DNA from: an uncultured Opitutaceae bacterium
Lineage (GTDB): Bacteria > Verrucomicrobiota > Verrucomicrobiia > Opitutales > Opitutaceae
NCBI GenBank assembly: GCA_937902925.1
Contig: CALFNN010000039.1
Span: forward strand, 1 to 64,000
Length of the DNA stretch: 64,000 bases
Reading direction: 5' to 3'
Part shown: positions 28,019-36,588 of the stretch, piece by piece
Layout of the letters: each line of letters begins with the position of its first letter
How positions within the stretch are numbered: position 1 is the first letter of the stretch
Position numbers and translations under genes: made by a program
Notes under the pieces: generated by a model
What the model saw: only the letters and a program-made list of their open reading frames with translations
The model's database searches: none
What the model was told of the DNA's origin: nothing

Positions 28019-29827
28019 ATGAAGCGTCTCTGCATCTTTTCGGCCTTGTTGCTCGGTGGTTGCGCGTCGGCACCGGTGGTGGTGAAACCGAAGCCGGCGC
28101 TGGCGATCGACACCCCCATGGCGGCGCCCGAGTGGGCCCGACTCGAGCGGCAGGTCCTCGCGGAGAATGTCCCCGCGTGCCTCGAGTTTGAGAAGAAATA
28201 TTACGACGACCGCGGCTACCTGCAGTGCTTCATTCGCTGGGGGGCGGACGACGGCCCGGACGATGCGTTTGAGAATTTCGCCAACTGGCCCGAACTGCAT
28301 GCGCTCGGCGCGAGCGACGATATCATCCAGACGTGCCTGTTTACCTGGAACGGGATGCTGCGCCAATACACCGAGGCGAAAACGGTCGAGACGCCCATCA
28401 CGCGGCAGGGAATGTATTACAAGGATTTTTGCGTGCAGGCCGACTGGATGCACCACGGCGAGGCGCTGCGGACGTTCAACCGCCTCGGCCTCTCGGTCCC
28501 GACGCTGCCGATTTACCAGGAACGCGCGCGGCGGTTTGCTGCACTCTACATGGGCGACGATCCGGAGGCGCCGAATTACGACCCGAAATTGAAGCTCATC
28601 CGCTCGATGCTCAACGGCAGTCGCGGCCCGATGCTGCGCAAGGCCACGGCCCTCGACTGGGTCGGCGATCCGTTCGATCCGGCGCCCTTCGAGCGCGGCC
28701 ACGGCGAGAGCACCTTCGCCCAGTTTCTCGCCCACTATCAGGAATACGGCGACGTCGTCGGCGATCATTTCCTCAATCTCGTGGCGACGACGCTCCCGAC
28801 CGACGCCTACCTGCTCGCCAACGAGGCGAAATACAAGCGGTGGCTCGTCGACTACATGGACGCGTGGCTCGCCCGCATGAAGGCGAACGGGGGCGTCATT
28901 CCCAGCTACGTGGCGCTCGACGGCAAGATTGGCGGGTTCGAGAACAAATGGTGGGGCAACGCCTACGGCTGGGGCTTCAGCCCGGTGAATCCCGTCACGG
29001 GCCGCCGCGAAAATCGCAACCGGATCCCGCGCGCGCTCGTCGGTTTCAACGATGCCCTGCTCGTGACCGGCGACCAGAAATACGTGGACGCGTGGCGGAC
29101 GATGGCCGAGGCGATCAACTCGCACGCGCGCTCGGTTGACGGCCGCAAGGAGTATCCGACGATGTTCGGGGCCGACGGCTGGTATGGCTGGCAACGGACG
29201 CCGTGGAATGTCGGGGCCGTCGAGCTGTGGTATTGGTCGCAACGCGCAGACGACCTCGCGCGGGTCGGTGACAATGGATGGGTGAATTTTATCGAAGGGA
29301 CGAATCCGGGTTACCCGGAAACGGCGCTGCGACGCGACCTCGCGAGCATCGCCCGGAAAGTCGCGCAGTTTCGCGCGGATCACCGTCCGCCGGAAAAGCT
29401 GCTGGCGGACAACATGCTGGAGATGAACCCGGCGGCGACCGCCGCGCTGCTGGAACTGATGTGGGGAGCGTTACCGCCCGGTCGCGACGGCGGGCTGCTC
29501 AATGCCCGGGTGAGGTATTTCGACCCGGAGCACCACCGGGCGGGAATTCCGGCCGACGTGGGGGCGTTGGTATCGGAGCTCGGCGACAAACGGGCGGTCG
29601 TCACGCTCGTGAATCTCAATTCGACGGAGGCGCGCACGGTCATCGTGCAAGGTGGCGCCTATGGCGAACACCAGTTCGAAACGGTGGAATGCAACGGGAA
29701 AACCGAACCGGTCAACTCGCCCGATTTCACCGTGCGCCTTGCGCCCGGTGCAGGCGCCCGTCTCACCCTGGCGATGCGGCGCTATACGAATGCGCCGACG
29801 GTGCAGTTTCCCTGGGATCGAAAATAA
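28019..29827 (+). CDS. large lipoprotein with alpha/alpha-toroid-like body, unknown function
   Basis: I do not recognise this 602-residue protein's family. It has a lipoprotein signal (LLLGGC, lipobox Cys15). Helix-rich repeats with many Trp/Tyr residues run from about 60 to 480 and look like an (alpha/alpha)-toroid of the kind used by glycoside hydrolases and polysaccharide lyases (for example NKWWGNAYGWGFSPVNPVTG and TMFGADGWYGWQRTPWNVGA). A C-terminal beta domain follows (about 500-600; ALVSELGDKRAVVTLVNLNS). Position next to the DUF1080 and propeller proteins suggests extracellular carbohydrate work. That is inference; no catalytic pair is assigned. Confidence 0.7.
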   Translation: MKRLCIFSALLLGGCASAPVVVKPKPALAIDTPMAAPEWARLERQVLAENVPACLEFEKKYYDDRGYLQCFIRWGADDGPDDAFENFANWPELHALGASDDIIQTCLFTWNGMLRQYTEAKTVETPITRQGMYYKDFCVQADWMHHGEALRTFNRLGLSVPTLPIYQERARRFAALYMGDDPEAPNYDPKLKLIRSMLNGSRGPMLRKATALDWVGDPFDPAPFERGHGESTFAQFLAHYQEYGDVVGDHFLNLVATTLPTDAYLLANEAKYKRWLVDYMDAWLARMKANGGVIPSYVALDGKIGGFENKWWGNAYGWGFSPVNPVTGRRENRNRIPRALVGFNDALLVTGDQKYVDAWRTMAEAINSHARSVDGRKEYPTMFGADGWYGWQRTPWNVGAVELWYWSQRADDLARVGDNGWVNFIEGTNPGYPETALRRDLASIARKVAQFRADHRPPEKLLADNMLEMNPAATAALLELMWGALPPGRDGGLLNARVRYFDPEHHRAGIPADVGALVSELGDKRAVVTLVNLNSTEARTVIVQGGAYGEHQFETVECNGKTEPVNSPDFTVRLAPGAGARLTLAMRRYTNAPTVQFPWDRK

Positions 29828-29884
29828 CCAGGGCGTCGCTGCAGCGACGCCCTTGGTGACAACTTGAAGGCGCAGCGCTGCGCC
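29828..29884. repeat. two tandem palindromes between convergent genes
   Basis: The 110-base gap holds a perfect 24-nt palindrome (29830-29853; half-site AGGGCGTCGCTG). Flanking CCA/TTGG nearly extend it, covering 29828-29856. A perfect 16-nt palindrome follows (29869-29884, GGCGCAGCGCTGCGCC). Neither has a T-tract. They could be a bidirectional transcription stop or members of a REP-like repeat family. The shared GCGCTG/CAGCG core links the two. Confidence 0.5.
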
Positions 29885-29937
29885 CATTTCAGGCAGTCTG
29901 GCAAGACGCAGTCGGTGCCGCGCCCGACCGCGGTTGC

Positions 29938-30768
29938 TCAGAAACCGCCGCCTTCTTCGCCGCCCCCGCCCCCGCCGCCACCGCCGCCCCGGCCACCGCC
30001 GCCAAAGCCGCCACCGCCTCCGCCCCCGAAGCCACCACCACCACCACCGCCTCGGCCACCGCCGAAGCCGCCGCGTTCGCTGGAAAACTCCACGGCGTAG
30101 GTAGTTTCGACGTAGACGGGTTTACCATCTTTCATCGGCGGCTCAAAGCTCATCAGGGCGACCGCCTCGATCGCCGCGCCGGCGAGTTCCTTGTGCTTGG
30201 CCGCACCCTCGGGAACGGTCGGGTTGAGCGCCAGGCCCTCGGGGGAGACAACAAATTTTACTTGGACCTTTTCGTCGATATCGGAGCGCGCCAGCGACCC
30301 CGGAAGGCGTCCACGCGCGGGGCGTTTGACCTTCAGTTTCTTGGCGGGGAAATCCTTTTCGCTAACCGCCGTTTCGGGCAGCGCGGCAACGAACACCTTT
30401 CGTTTGGCGACGGCGTTGATCGTCATCTCAAACGGAGCAGTGAACCGAAACGGGACGCTGACCCGCATGTCGGTCGGCGCGCCATCGACCGTGCCCGCTT
30501 GAAAATGCCAGTTTGTGATCGCCGCCATCGCGGCCTTGCCGAAGGCGCGGTGCGTGGCCATCGCCAGTTGCGGATCCGCCACCGAGCCGTCAGCCTTGAC
30601 GGTAATGTCGACTTCGGCCGAACCGGGCACCGGGTTGTCGGTGAGCTCCGCGGGATAGCCCGGCGAAGCAGCGGAAACAAGTTTGGGCGAGACTCGCTGG
30701 GCGAGCAACGTGGTGGAGCCCAGCGCGACGCACGCGACGAGGCCGAATGACAGCAGCGTTTTTTTCAT
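29938..30768 (-). CDS. exported protein with two TonB-C-like domains and a glycine-rich tail
   Basis: This 276-residue protein has a signal peptide (MKKTLLSFGLVACVALGSTT, cleavage near LLAQ). Two TonB C-terminal-like domains follow (about 33-110 with GSAEVDITVKADGSV and AITNWHFQAG; about 150-230 with EKVQVKFVVSPEGL and VALMSFEPP). The last 46 residues (231-276) are almost all Gly with interspersed Phe/Arg and end EEGGGF. It lacks the membrane anchor and the Pro-rich rod of a true TonB, so energy transduction is unlikely. Start: ATG at 30768; a second ATG 4 codons upstream (MLLPMKK) is also possible. It is convergent with the lipoprotein gene. Confidence 0.72.
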   Translation of the reverse strand: MKKTLLSFGLVACVALGSTTLLAQRVSPKLVSAASPGYPAELTDNPVPGSAEVDITVKADGSVADPQLAMATHRAFGKAAMAAITNWHFQAGTVDGAPTDMRVSVPFRFTAPFEMTINAVAKRKVFVAALPETAVSEKDFPAKKLKVKRPARGRLPGSLARSDIDEKVQVKFVVSPEGLALNPTVPEGAAKHKELAGAAIEAVALMSFEPPMKDGKPVYVETTYAVEFSSERGGFGGGRGGGGGGGFGGGGGGGFGGGGRGGGGGGGGGGEEGGGF

Positions 30769-30988
30769 GGGGAGGAGCATGGAAGATTTTGGGGGGGCGG
30801 GTGAGCGGAGTTTTGGAAGAATGAGGATGGGGGCAAGACTGCGTTGCTGGACGCAGCGCCGGCCGTTTCGGTGCACGCGAATCGCCGGGCCCCGCGTGAA
30901 CGACGTTTCTGCCACCGCGCCGCGAATCACCGTTGCATCCAGCGGTCTAAACCGACCAATTTTCTCTCGCCTTGATCGGCACCCACCC

Positions 30989-31918
30989 ATGCATGTCGTG
31001 AAACTGCGCCCCGCCATACTTGTTTTCGTCCTCGCGTTGCTCGGTGCGATGCGACCCCTGTCCGCCGCGGAGCCGCCCGTGATCAATCTCTGGCCGGAAG
31101 GCGTGCCCGGGTTGAAACCCGATGCCTCGCCGGAAAAGGATGTCGGCGGCGGGAAGTTCACGAACATTCATTATCCCACGCTGACCCTCTACGCGCCTCC
31201 GACGGGCAGGGCGAACGGCACGGCGGTCATCCTGGCCTCGGGCGGCGGCTATATCCGCGTGGCGATCGGGCCGAACGGCGGCGAGATCACGCATTGGCTG
31301 AACTCGCTCGGGGTCACCGTGTTCGTCTTGAAATACCGGAACGTGGAATACGGGCACCCGGCACCGCTGCGCGATGCGCTCCGCGCGGTGCGCATGGTGC
31401 GGTCGCGGGCGGCGGAGTTCGGCATCAAGCCGGATCGCATTGGCATGCTGGGCGGCTCGGCCGGCGCCCATCTGACCGCGTCCGCCGGCACGCTCTACGA
31501 CGCGCCGGAGGGACGCACCGGCGCGGAACTCGACAAGGTGAGCGGCCGGCCGGATTTCATGGTCCTGATTTTCCCGGTGATCACGATGGAGGATCCCTAC
31601 GTTCATGTGCCTTCGCGGCGTGCGCTATTGGGCGATCACCCGAGCGACGAGCTGAAACATCATCTTTCGGTCGACGAGCAGGTGACCAAGGACACGCCAC
31701 CGACCTTCCTCGTGCACTCTTCCGCCGACACGACTTCGCCCGTCGAGAACAGCCTGCTGTTCTATCAGGCGATGCGTCGCGCGAAGGCGCCGATCGAGAT
31801 GCACCTCTATCCGGTCGGGCCGCACGGGTCGGGCTTGGATCCGAAACTTGGGCCGATCTCGGAGTGGCCGAAGAACTGCGAGGCGTGGATGCGTTTCAAC
31901 GGCTGGCTGCCGAAGTGA
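30989..31918 (+). CDS. secreted alpha/beta-hydrolase esterase (acetyl-xylan esterase-like)
   Basis: This 309-residue alpha/beta hydrolase has a signal peptide (about 1-27, ending PLSAAE). The nucleophile elbow is GMLGGSAGAHL with Ser157, and the triad completes with Asp247 (HSSADTTSP) and His279 (VGPHGSG). VILASGGGYIRVA (80-92) is the oxyanion-hole strand. The layout matches secreted acetyl-xylan esterase-like and bifunctional carbohydrate esterases that de-acetylate plant polysaccharides. Upstream, CGGT-CTAA-ACCG (30943-30954) is a small palindrome that might serve as an operator. It diverges from the TonB-C gene. Substrate is not shown. Confidence 0.85.
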   Translation: MHVVKLRPAILVFVLALLGAMRPLSAAEPPVINLWPEGVPGLKPDASPEKDVGGGKFTNIHYPTLTLYAPPTGRANGTAVILASGGGYIRVAIGPNGGEITHWLNSLGVTVFVLKYRNVEYGHPAPLRDALRAVRMVRSRAAEFGIKPDRIGMLGGSAGAHLTASAGTLYDAPEGRTGAELDKVSGRPDFMVLIFPVITMEDPYVHVPSRRALLGDHPSDELKHHLSVDEQVTKDTPPTFLVHSSADTTSPVENSLLFYQAMRRAKAPIEMHLYPVGPHGSGLDPKLGPISEWPKNCEAWMRFNGWLPK

Positions 31919-31945
31919 GGGCAACGCGGGCGCTGCGCCGCCGTT

Positions 31946-32899
31946 TCAGCCCGCGCCGATGAGCCAGCCCGCGGCGAAGACCAGCGCGCCGCCGAAACCG
32001 ACCTGGAACGTCGCCGAGAACAGCGGCGTGTCCATGTAACGCCAGCGAATCCACGAGATCGCGGCGAGTTCGACCACCACGACCGCCATCGCGATCACCG
32101 TCGCAAGGTGGAAGCTCCCGATGAGGTAGGGCAGGGTGTGACCGAGGCCGCCGATCGCGGTCATCAAACCGCAGACGAGCCCCCGCAACCACGGCACGCC
32201 GCGGCCGCTGAGCTTGCCGTCGTCGGACAAAGCCTCGGCGAACCCCATGCTGATCCCGGCGCCGACCGACGCCGCAAGTCCGACCTTGAAAGTGTCGGCC
32301 GTGTTGCTCGTCGCGAAGGCCGCGGCAAACAATGGCGCGAGCGTCGAGACGGAGCCATCCATGAGACCGGCGAGGCCCGGTTGCACAAAGCGCAGCACAA
32401 AGAGCCGGCGGGCGGCGGCGGCCTCGACGTCGAGTTCGCCCGCCGCGGCCTGCTCGCGGTTGATTTTTTCCGCGGTGACCTCATGCCGCTGCTCCTCGTG
32501 GGCCAGGTCGCCGAGCAACTGGCGGATCGCGGCGTCCGACGACCGCGCCGCCGCGACCTCGTAAAAGCGCCGCGCCTCCATCTCCATGAGGGCCGCCTCC
32601 TGGCGGGCTTTTTCCGGTCGCAGGATTCGCGAATGCCACGACGGCCGGCGCACCACGAAGCCGCGCACGTCCTGCCGGCGGATGAGCGGGATGTGTTCAC
32701 CGAATCGCCGGCGGTAAAGCTCGATCAGGCGGTGGCGGTGGCCGTCCTCCTCGCCGGCCATTTTCGTAAACAGCTCCGTCGTCGCCGGGAAATCGGCCCG
32801 GAGCGTCTCCGCAAAATCGCGATAGATGTGCGCGTCCTCCTCCTCGGCGGCAATGGCGAGCGCCAGCACCTGGGCTTCGGTGAGGTCGCGAAAGTGCAT
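31946..32899 (-). CDS. mbfA: MbfA-type iron exporter (rubrerythrin/ferritin-like domain fused to VIT1)
   Basis: This 317-residue fusion protein has an N-terminal di-iron ferritin/rubrerythrin domain (about 1-150) with Glu19-20, EEDGH (50-54) and EEQRH (135-139). A VIT1/CCC1 membrane domain follows (about 170-317) with [15 protein letters not shown] and [14 protein letters not shown]. This Er-VIT arrangement is the membrane-bound ferritin of Bradyrhizobium and Agrobacterium, which exports iron and protects against peroxide. The ATG at 32899 starts at the domain's first helix. It sits between a convergent esterase and yebC. An Irr- or Fur-type operator is not obvious. Confidence 0.9.
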   Translation of the reverse strand: MHFRDLTEAQVLALAIAAEEEDAHIYRDFAETLRADFPATTELFTKMAGEEDGHRHRLIELYRRRFGEHIPLIRRQDVRGFVVRRPSWHSRILRPEKARQEAALMEMEARRFYEVAAARSSDAAIRQLLGDLAHEEQRHEVTAEKINREQAAAGELDVEAAAARRLFVLRFVQPGLAGLMDGSVSTLAPLFAAAFATSNTADTFKVGLAASVGAGISMGFAEALSDDGKLSGRGVPWLRGLVCGLMTAIGGLGHTLPYLIGSFHLATVIAMAVVVVELAAISWIRWRYMDTPLFSATFQVGFGGALVFAAGWLIGAG

Positions 32900-32943
32900 C
32901 GGAGAAGACGGCGTCGGTCGCGGCAACCCGCACTTGTCCGCGG

Positions 32944-33675
32944 CTACTTCACCGCGGCCCAGACGCGCTGCACGTCGTCGTGATCCTCGAGTTCCTGGAG
33001 AAATTCGCCGACCTCGGCGCGGGCGGTTTCGTCGAGCTCGGGATAAGTTTTGGCGAGGTAGCCGATTTCCGCCGCGATCACCGACCAGCCGTGCTGTTTC
33101 AGCCAGGTGGACACGGCGTGGACGGCGGTGCGCTCGGTGATGAACTTGGCCCCGGCGGCGTTTTCCGGAATATCGTCGTTTTGGGCGTGGGTGAGCGGCT
33201 CGAAATCGTTCGCGCCCGCCTCGATCGCCGCGCCCTCGATGTCCGTGGCGGCGTCGGGATGATGCGCCTCGACGAGGCCGACATGTTCGAAAAGGAACTT
33301 GTTGCTGCCGCCCTGCCCGAGGACGCCCTGGCGAAACAGCTGGCGGATTTCGGGGGCCGTGCGCTGGTGGTTGTCCGTGTAGACCTCGACAATGACGGGG
33401 ACCTTGTTCGGCGCGTAGCCCTCGAACACGATGTGCTCCATCGCGACTTTGTCGCCCCCGATGCCGGCGCCCTTGGCGATGGCTCGCTCGATGGCGTCGC
33501 GCGTGACGCTGGCCTTCTTGGCTTTTTCCAGCACGGCGAAGAGCCGCGCGTTGCCCTCGGGGTCGGGCCCGCCGAGCTTGGCGGCGACGGTGATTTCCTT
33601 GACCAGTTTGCCGACGACCTGACCTTTCTTGAGGTTGACGATCGCGCGTTTCGCGTGGAGCCATTGACGTCCCAT
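32944..33675 (-). CDS. yebC: YebC/PmpR-family DNA-binding protein
   Basis: This 243-residue protein of the YebC family acts as a transcription regulator and, in recent work on some members, as a translation factor that helps ribosomes through proline runs. Visible family blocks are the N-terminal lysine-rich helix ([20 protein letters not shown]), [20 protein letters not shown], the IAKGAG core at 67-72 and the EGYAP...VIVE strand. It begins [10 protein letters not shown], a variant of the more usual MAGHSKW-type start, and ends slightly differently from E. coli YebC. It lies 44 bases upstream of mbfA on the same strand. Confidence 0.92.
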   Translation of the reverse strand: MGRQWLHAKRAIVNLKKGQVVGKLVKEITVAAKLGGPDPEGNARLFAVLEKAKKASVTRDAIERAIAKGAGIGGDKVAMEHIVFEGYAPNKVPVIVEVYTDNHQRTAPEIRQLFRQGVLGQGGSNKFLFEHVGLVEAHHPDAATDIEGAAIEAGANDFEPLTHAQNDDIPENAAGAKFITERTAVHAVSTWLKQHGWSVIAAEIGYLAKTYPELDETARAEVGEFLQELEDHDDVQRVWAAVK

Positions 33676-33726
33676 CGCGCGAGCTTGCAGGGCGGCGAGG
33701 CCCGGGGGCAACGCCGAAGTGTCGGA

Positions 33727-33804
33727 TTAGTGGTCGCAGTTGCTGCTATGACAGAGCCAGCACATGGCGAGGATGATGACGCAAAAAATCGCGATGAGAA
33801 ACAT
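33727..33804 (-). CDS. candidate 25-residue membrane peptide
   Basis: A short reading frame encodes [15 protein letters not shown] followed by [10 protein letters not shown]. It is one hydrophobic span with three Cys residues and a polar, His/Asn/Cys-rich C-terminus, which is what a real small membrane protein looks like. The frame stays open upstream without an ATG, so the start is the one listed. It lies between yebC and dinB and is on the yebC strand. I cannot tell whether it is expressed; a conserved start and stop in relatives would settle this. Confidence 0.35.
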   Translation of the reverse strand: MFLIAIFCVIILAMCWLCHSSNCDH

Positions 33805-33881
33805 GGCAGCCGGACAGGGGGTAGACTGACGAAAACCGAACGGTAAAGACGGAACGGATGCCGCCGCCGCTTGGCCAGCAC

Positions 33882-33908
33882 AAAAACCCGCGCCAGCGGG
33901 ATTTTTTT
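33882..33908. terminator. bidirectional-type hairpin between divergent genes
   Basis: CCCGC (33887-33891) pairs with GCGGG (33896-33900). Five A precede the stem and ATTTTTTT follows it, so it looks like an intrinsic terminator on both strands. Yet it lies between divergent units, 41 bases before the dinB start, where no gene needs ending. It may belong to a small RNA or act as an attenuator. Confidence 0.5.
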
Positions 33909-33949
33909 GCCTTTGCACCGGCCCGCGCTTTTTGCGGCCATCGCAGCGG

Positions 33950-35131
33950 ATGCCACCGGTGCTGCCCACGATCGTTCACCTCGACGCCGACGCGTTCTTC
34001 GTCTCGTGCGAGCTGGCCCTGAAGCCCGAGTTGCGCGGAACCAAATGCGCGGTGGGCGGGCGGGAGCGCGGCATCATTTCGTCGGCGAGCTATGAGGCAC
34101 GGGCGGGCGGCGTCTATACACCGATGCCGACGCAGCGCGCACTGAAAGTCTGCCCGGACCTGATCATGCTGCCGCATACCGCGGGCCTCTACAGCAAGGT
34201 GTCGCGCCAGATGTTCGACCTGTGCGAAACGCTGACGCCGCTGGTGCAGCGCAATTCGATCGACGAAGGCTACCTCGACCTCGGTCCGTGCGGGTTCCAG
34301 ACGACGGTGGAGATCGAGGCCCGGGTGCGCGTCTTGCAAAAGCGGATCGACACGGAGCTGGAGATTCCCGCGTCGTTCGGGATCGCGGCCAATAAACTCG
34401 TGGCCCAGATCGCCTCCAAGCTGCGGAAGCCGCGGGGATTCGTCCTCGTGCCGCCGGGAACGGAGGCGGAGTTCCTCGCCCCGCTGGCGATCGGCCGGCT
34501 GCCGGGGATCGGGGTCAAGACCGAGGCCAGGCTCAAGGCCGGCGGAATTCGCACCGTGACCGATCTGCTGGCGCGGACGGAGCGTGAGTTGCAGGCGATC
34601 TTCGGGAACGGCTGGCGGGACGTGATGGCGATGGCGCGCGGGGAAGACGACCGGCCGGTCGAGACCGATCGCGATGACGCGAAGAGTTATTCGCAGCAGG
34701 AGACGTTTTTCGAGGATGTCGGCGACTTCGCCGAGATCGAACGGGTGGCCAAACGGATGGTCGACGATCTCCTGGCGAAAGTCCGCGAGGACCGCAAACG
34801 GGTGCGCACACTGACGGTGAAGGTGCGCTATCCCGACTTCACCCAGGAGTCGCATGGCCTGAGCCTGGAGACCGCGACCGACCTCGAGGGGCCGTTTTAT
34901 GCGCTCGTGGCGCCGCTGCTGCGGGCGGCCTGGAAAAAGAAACGGCCGTTGCGCCTCGTGAGCGTGCGTTTTTCCACCGTGGAGGACGGCGCCGAGCAAC
35001 TGGAGATGTTTGGCCAGGCGGATGAAAAACGCCGGCGGCTGGCGGCGGTCCTCGATCGCCTGAACGACCGCGGAGGCGCCGCAGTCGTGCAACACGGGCA
35101 TCAGCTTGCCAAAAAACCGAACGCGCCCTAA
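33950..35131 (+). CDS. dinB: DNA polymerase IV (Y family)
   Basis: This is a translesion DNA polymerase of 393 residues. The catalytic acidic residues are in VHLDADAFF (Asp12) and SIDEGYLD (Asp105, Glu106). SSASYEARAGGVYTPMP gives the nucleotide-pocket loop, and LPGIGVKTEARLKAGGI is the helix-hairpin-helix of the thumb. The little-finger domain continues to the end, and the C-terminal tail QLEMFGQADE resembles the beta-clamp-binding pentapeptide. The ATG at 33950 is preferred over an in-frame TTG six codons upstream because homology begins here. No recognisable LexA site lies before it, though the region is short. Confidence 0.93.
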   Translation: MPPVLPTIVHLDADAFFVSCELALKPELRGTKCAVGGRERGIISSASYEARAGGVYTPMPTQRALKVCPDLIMLPHTAGLYSKVSRQMFDLCETLTPLVQRNSIDEGYLDLGPCGFQTTVEIEARVRVLQKRIDTELEIPASFGIAANKLVAQIASKLRKPRGFVLVPPGTEAEFLAPLAIGRLPGIGVKTEARLKAGGIRTVTDLLARTERELQAIFGNGWRDVMAMARGEDDRPVETDRDDAKSYSQQETFFEDVGDFAEIERVAKRMVDDLLAKVREDRKRVRTLTVKVRYPDFTQESHGLSLETATDLEGPFYALVAPLLRAAWKKKRPLRLVSVRFSTVEDGAEQLEMFGQADEKRRRLAAVLDRLNDRGGAAVVQHGHQLAKKPNAP

Positions 35132-35147
35132 TTCCAGCCGCTGACCC

Positions 35148-35708
35148 ATGCCGATTTACGAGTATTACTGTCCGGAGAATCACACGATCTACCAGTTTTT
35201 CGCCAAGACGCTGGCGCAAGGACAGTCGGTGCCGCGTTGCCCGGACAATCCGAAATACCGGATGCGGAAACTGGTGTCGGCGTTTGCCGTTGCCAAGGGT
35301 GGCCGCAAGGACGAGGCCGCCGAAGCGAAACCCGCGGCGGATGCCGGCGACCCGGCCGACGACGCGCGGATGGAGGCGGCGATGGGCGCGATGGAAAAGG
35401 AATTTGCGAGCGTCGACGAAAACGACCCGCGCGCGATGGGGCGGATGATGCGGCGGATGTCGGAGCTTACCGGGGAAAAGATCGACGGTGAAATGGAAGA
35501 AGTCGTGCGCAAGCTCGAGGAGGGCGCCGATCCCGATTCACTCGAGGAGGACCTCGGCGGCGAGGCGCCGTGCAGCATGGAGGATCCCTACGACGGGGGG
35601 ATGGGCGGCGAGCCGCCGCCGGCGAAGGACCCGAAGGAGCCGCGACACCGCTTCAAGGTGCGGCGAACCGCCCCGCGGCGCGATCCGCAGCTTTACGATT
35701 ACGAGTGA
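35148..35708 (+). CDS. FmdB-family zinc-ribbon protein with degenerate ribbon
   Basis: This 186-residue protein opens with the FmdB signature MPIYEYYC, but the usual two CxxC pairs are incomplete. Cys8 is followed by PENH and Cys31 by PDN, each losing its second Cys. The remainder is acidic and low complexity, with a helical stretch (about 76-125, DDARMEAAMGAMEKEF onward) and a basic C-terminus. FmdB proteins are proposed regulators, with poor functional evidence. It follows dinB by 16 bases on the same strand. Whether zinc still binds, perhaps through His12, is uncertain. Confidence 0.7.
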   Translation: MPIYEYYCPENHTIYQFFAKTLAQGQSVPRCPDNPKYRMRKLVSAFAVAKGGRKDEAAEAKPAADAGDPADDARMEAAMGAMEKEFASVDENDPRAMGRMMRRMSELTGEKIDGEMEEVVRKLEEGADPDSLEEDLGGEAPCSMEDPYDGGMGGEPPPAKDPKEPRHRFKVRRTAPRRDPQLYDYE

Positions 35709-35777
35709 GAACGAAGAGGGTCGGGGCGGCACTAAGGGCTTGGTCAATCGCGTTCGTTCGTGTCCATTCACGGTGCA

Positions 35778-36575
35778 ATGCCCGCCCCCGATCTCGTTAA
35801 ACGCATCGAATCCGCCCAACGCGCCGTGCTGGCGCAGACCGAACTGCTCCACCGCGAGTTTGGCCGGGCCGAGAGCAAGTGGAAGAGCGATGGCACGCGC
35901 GTGACCGCCGTGGACGTCGCCATCTCGGAGAATATTTTCCGGGACCTGCAGGCGCAATTTCCGACGGACCAGTATTTCAGCGAGGAACTCGCGGAGACCG
36001 GCGCCCCCCTGCCGGTGACGGCGCGTTTTTCCTGGGTGCTCGACCCGATCGACGGCACGAACAATTTCGCGCTCGGCATCCCGCACTGCGCGATCGCGCT
36101 CGCGCTCTGCGAGGCGGGCGAGCCGGTTTACGGCGTCGTCTACGACCTCAGCCGGCGCACCCTGATGCACGGTGGCCCGGGCTTCGGGGTGCAGGATGGC
36201 GACCGCGAGGTGCGGGTCAGCACGGCGCCCATGAGCAAGGAGACGCTCGTGGGCTTTCACAGCCCGTTCGACAAGTCCCTGCTGCCGATGGCGAGCGGCG
36301 TGATTTCGCAGTTCAAGATTCGCGGTCTCGGCAGCGCCACGCTCCACCTTGCCTACGTCGCGGCGGGCATGCTCGACGGCTGCGTCGACTACAATGTGAA
36401 GATCTGGGACCTCGCGGCCGCGATCCCGCTGGTGCGCGCGGGCGGCGGCGCGGTGCACTTCCTCAACGGCGAGCAACTGCCGATGCGGCAATTCAACCTG
36501 AAGATGGGCCGGATCGTCTACGTGGCCGGCAGTCCGGCAATGTGCGCCCGGCTGCGGGAGTTGATGAAGTGCTGA
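35778..36575 (+). CDS. inositol-monophosphatase-family phosphatase
   Basis: This 265-residue metal-dependent sugar or inositol phosphatase belongs to the IMPase/FBPase superfamily. Motifs are the EELAE segment (YFSEELAETGAP, metal ligand Glu), DPIDGTNNFALG (metal-binding aspartates) and WDLAAAIPLVRAGGGAV near the C-terminus. The family covers inositol-1-phosphatase, CysQ and histidinol-phosphatase, and the sequence alone does not settle the substrate. The ATG at 35778 is used; a GTG six codons upstream is an alternative. It is in the same direction as dinB and fmdB and convergent with the SulP gene. Confidence 0.87.
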   Translation: MPAPDLVKRIESAQRAVLAQTELLHREFGRAESKWKSDGTRVTAVDVAISENIFRDLQAQFPTDQYFSEELAETGAPLPVTARFSWVLDPIDGTNNFALGIPHCAIALALCEAGEPVYGVVYDLSRRTLMHGGPGFGVQDGDREVRVSTAPMSKETLVGFHSPFDKSLLPMASGVISQFKIRGLGSATLHLAYVAAGMLDGCVDYNVKIWDLAAAIPLVRAGGGAVHFLNGEQLPMRQFNLKMGRIVYVAGSPAMCARLRELMKC

Positions 36576-36588
36576 GCGCGGTGGGGCC

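Noticed and set aside
29950-30080. Run of CCG/CCA triplets that looks like a tandem repeat
   Set aside because: It is the coding sequence of the glycine-rich tail read on the opposite strand, not an independent repeat.
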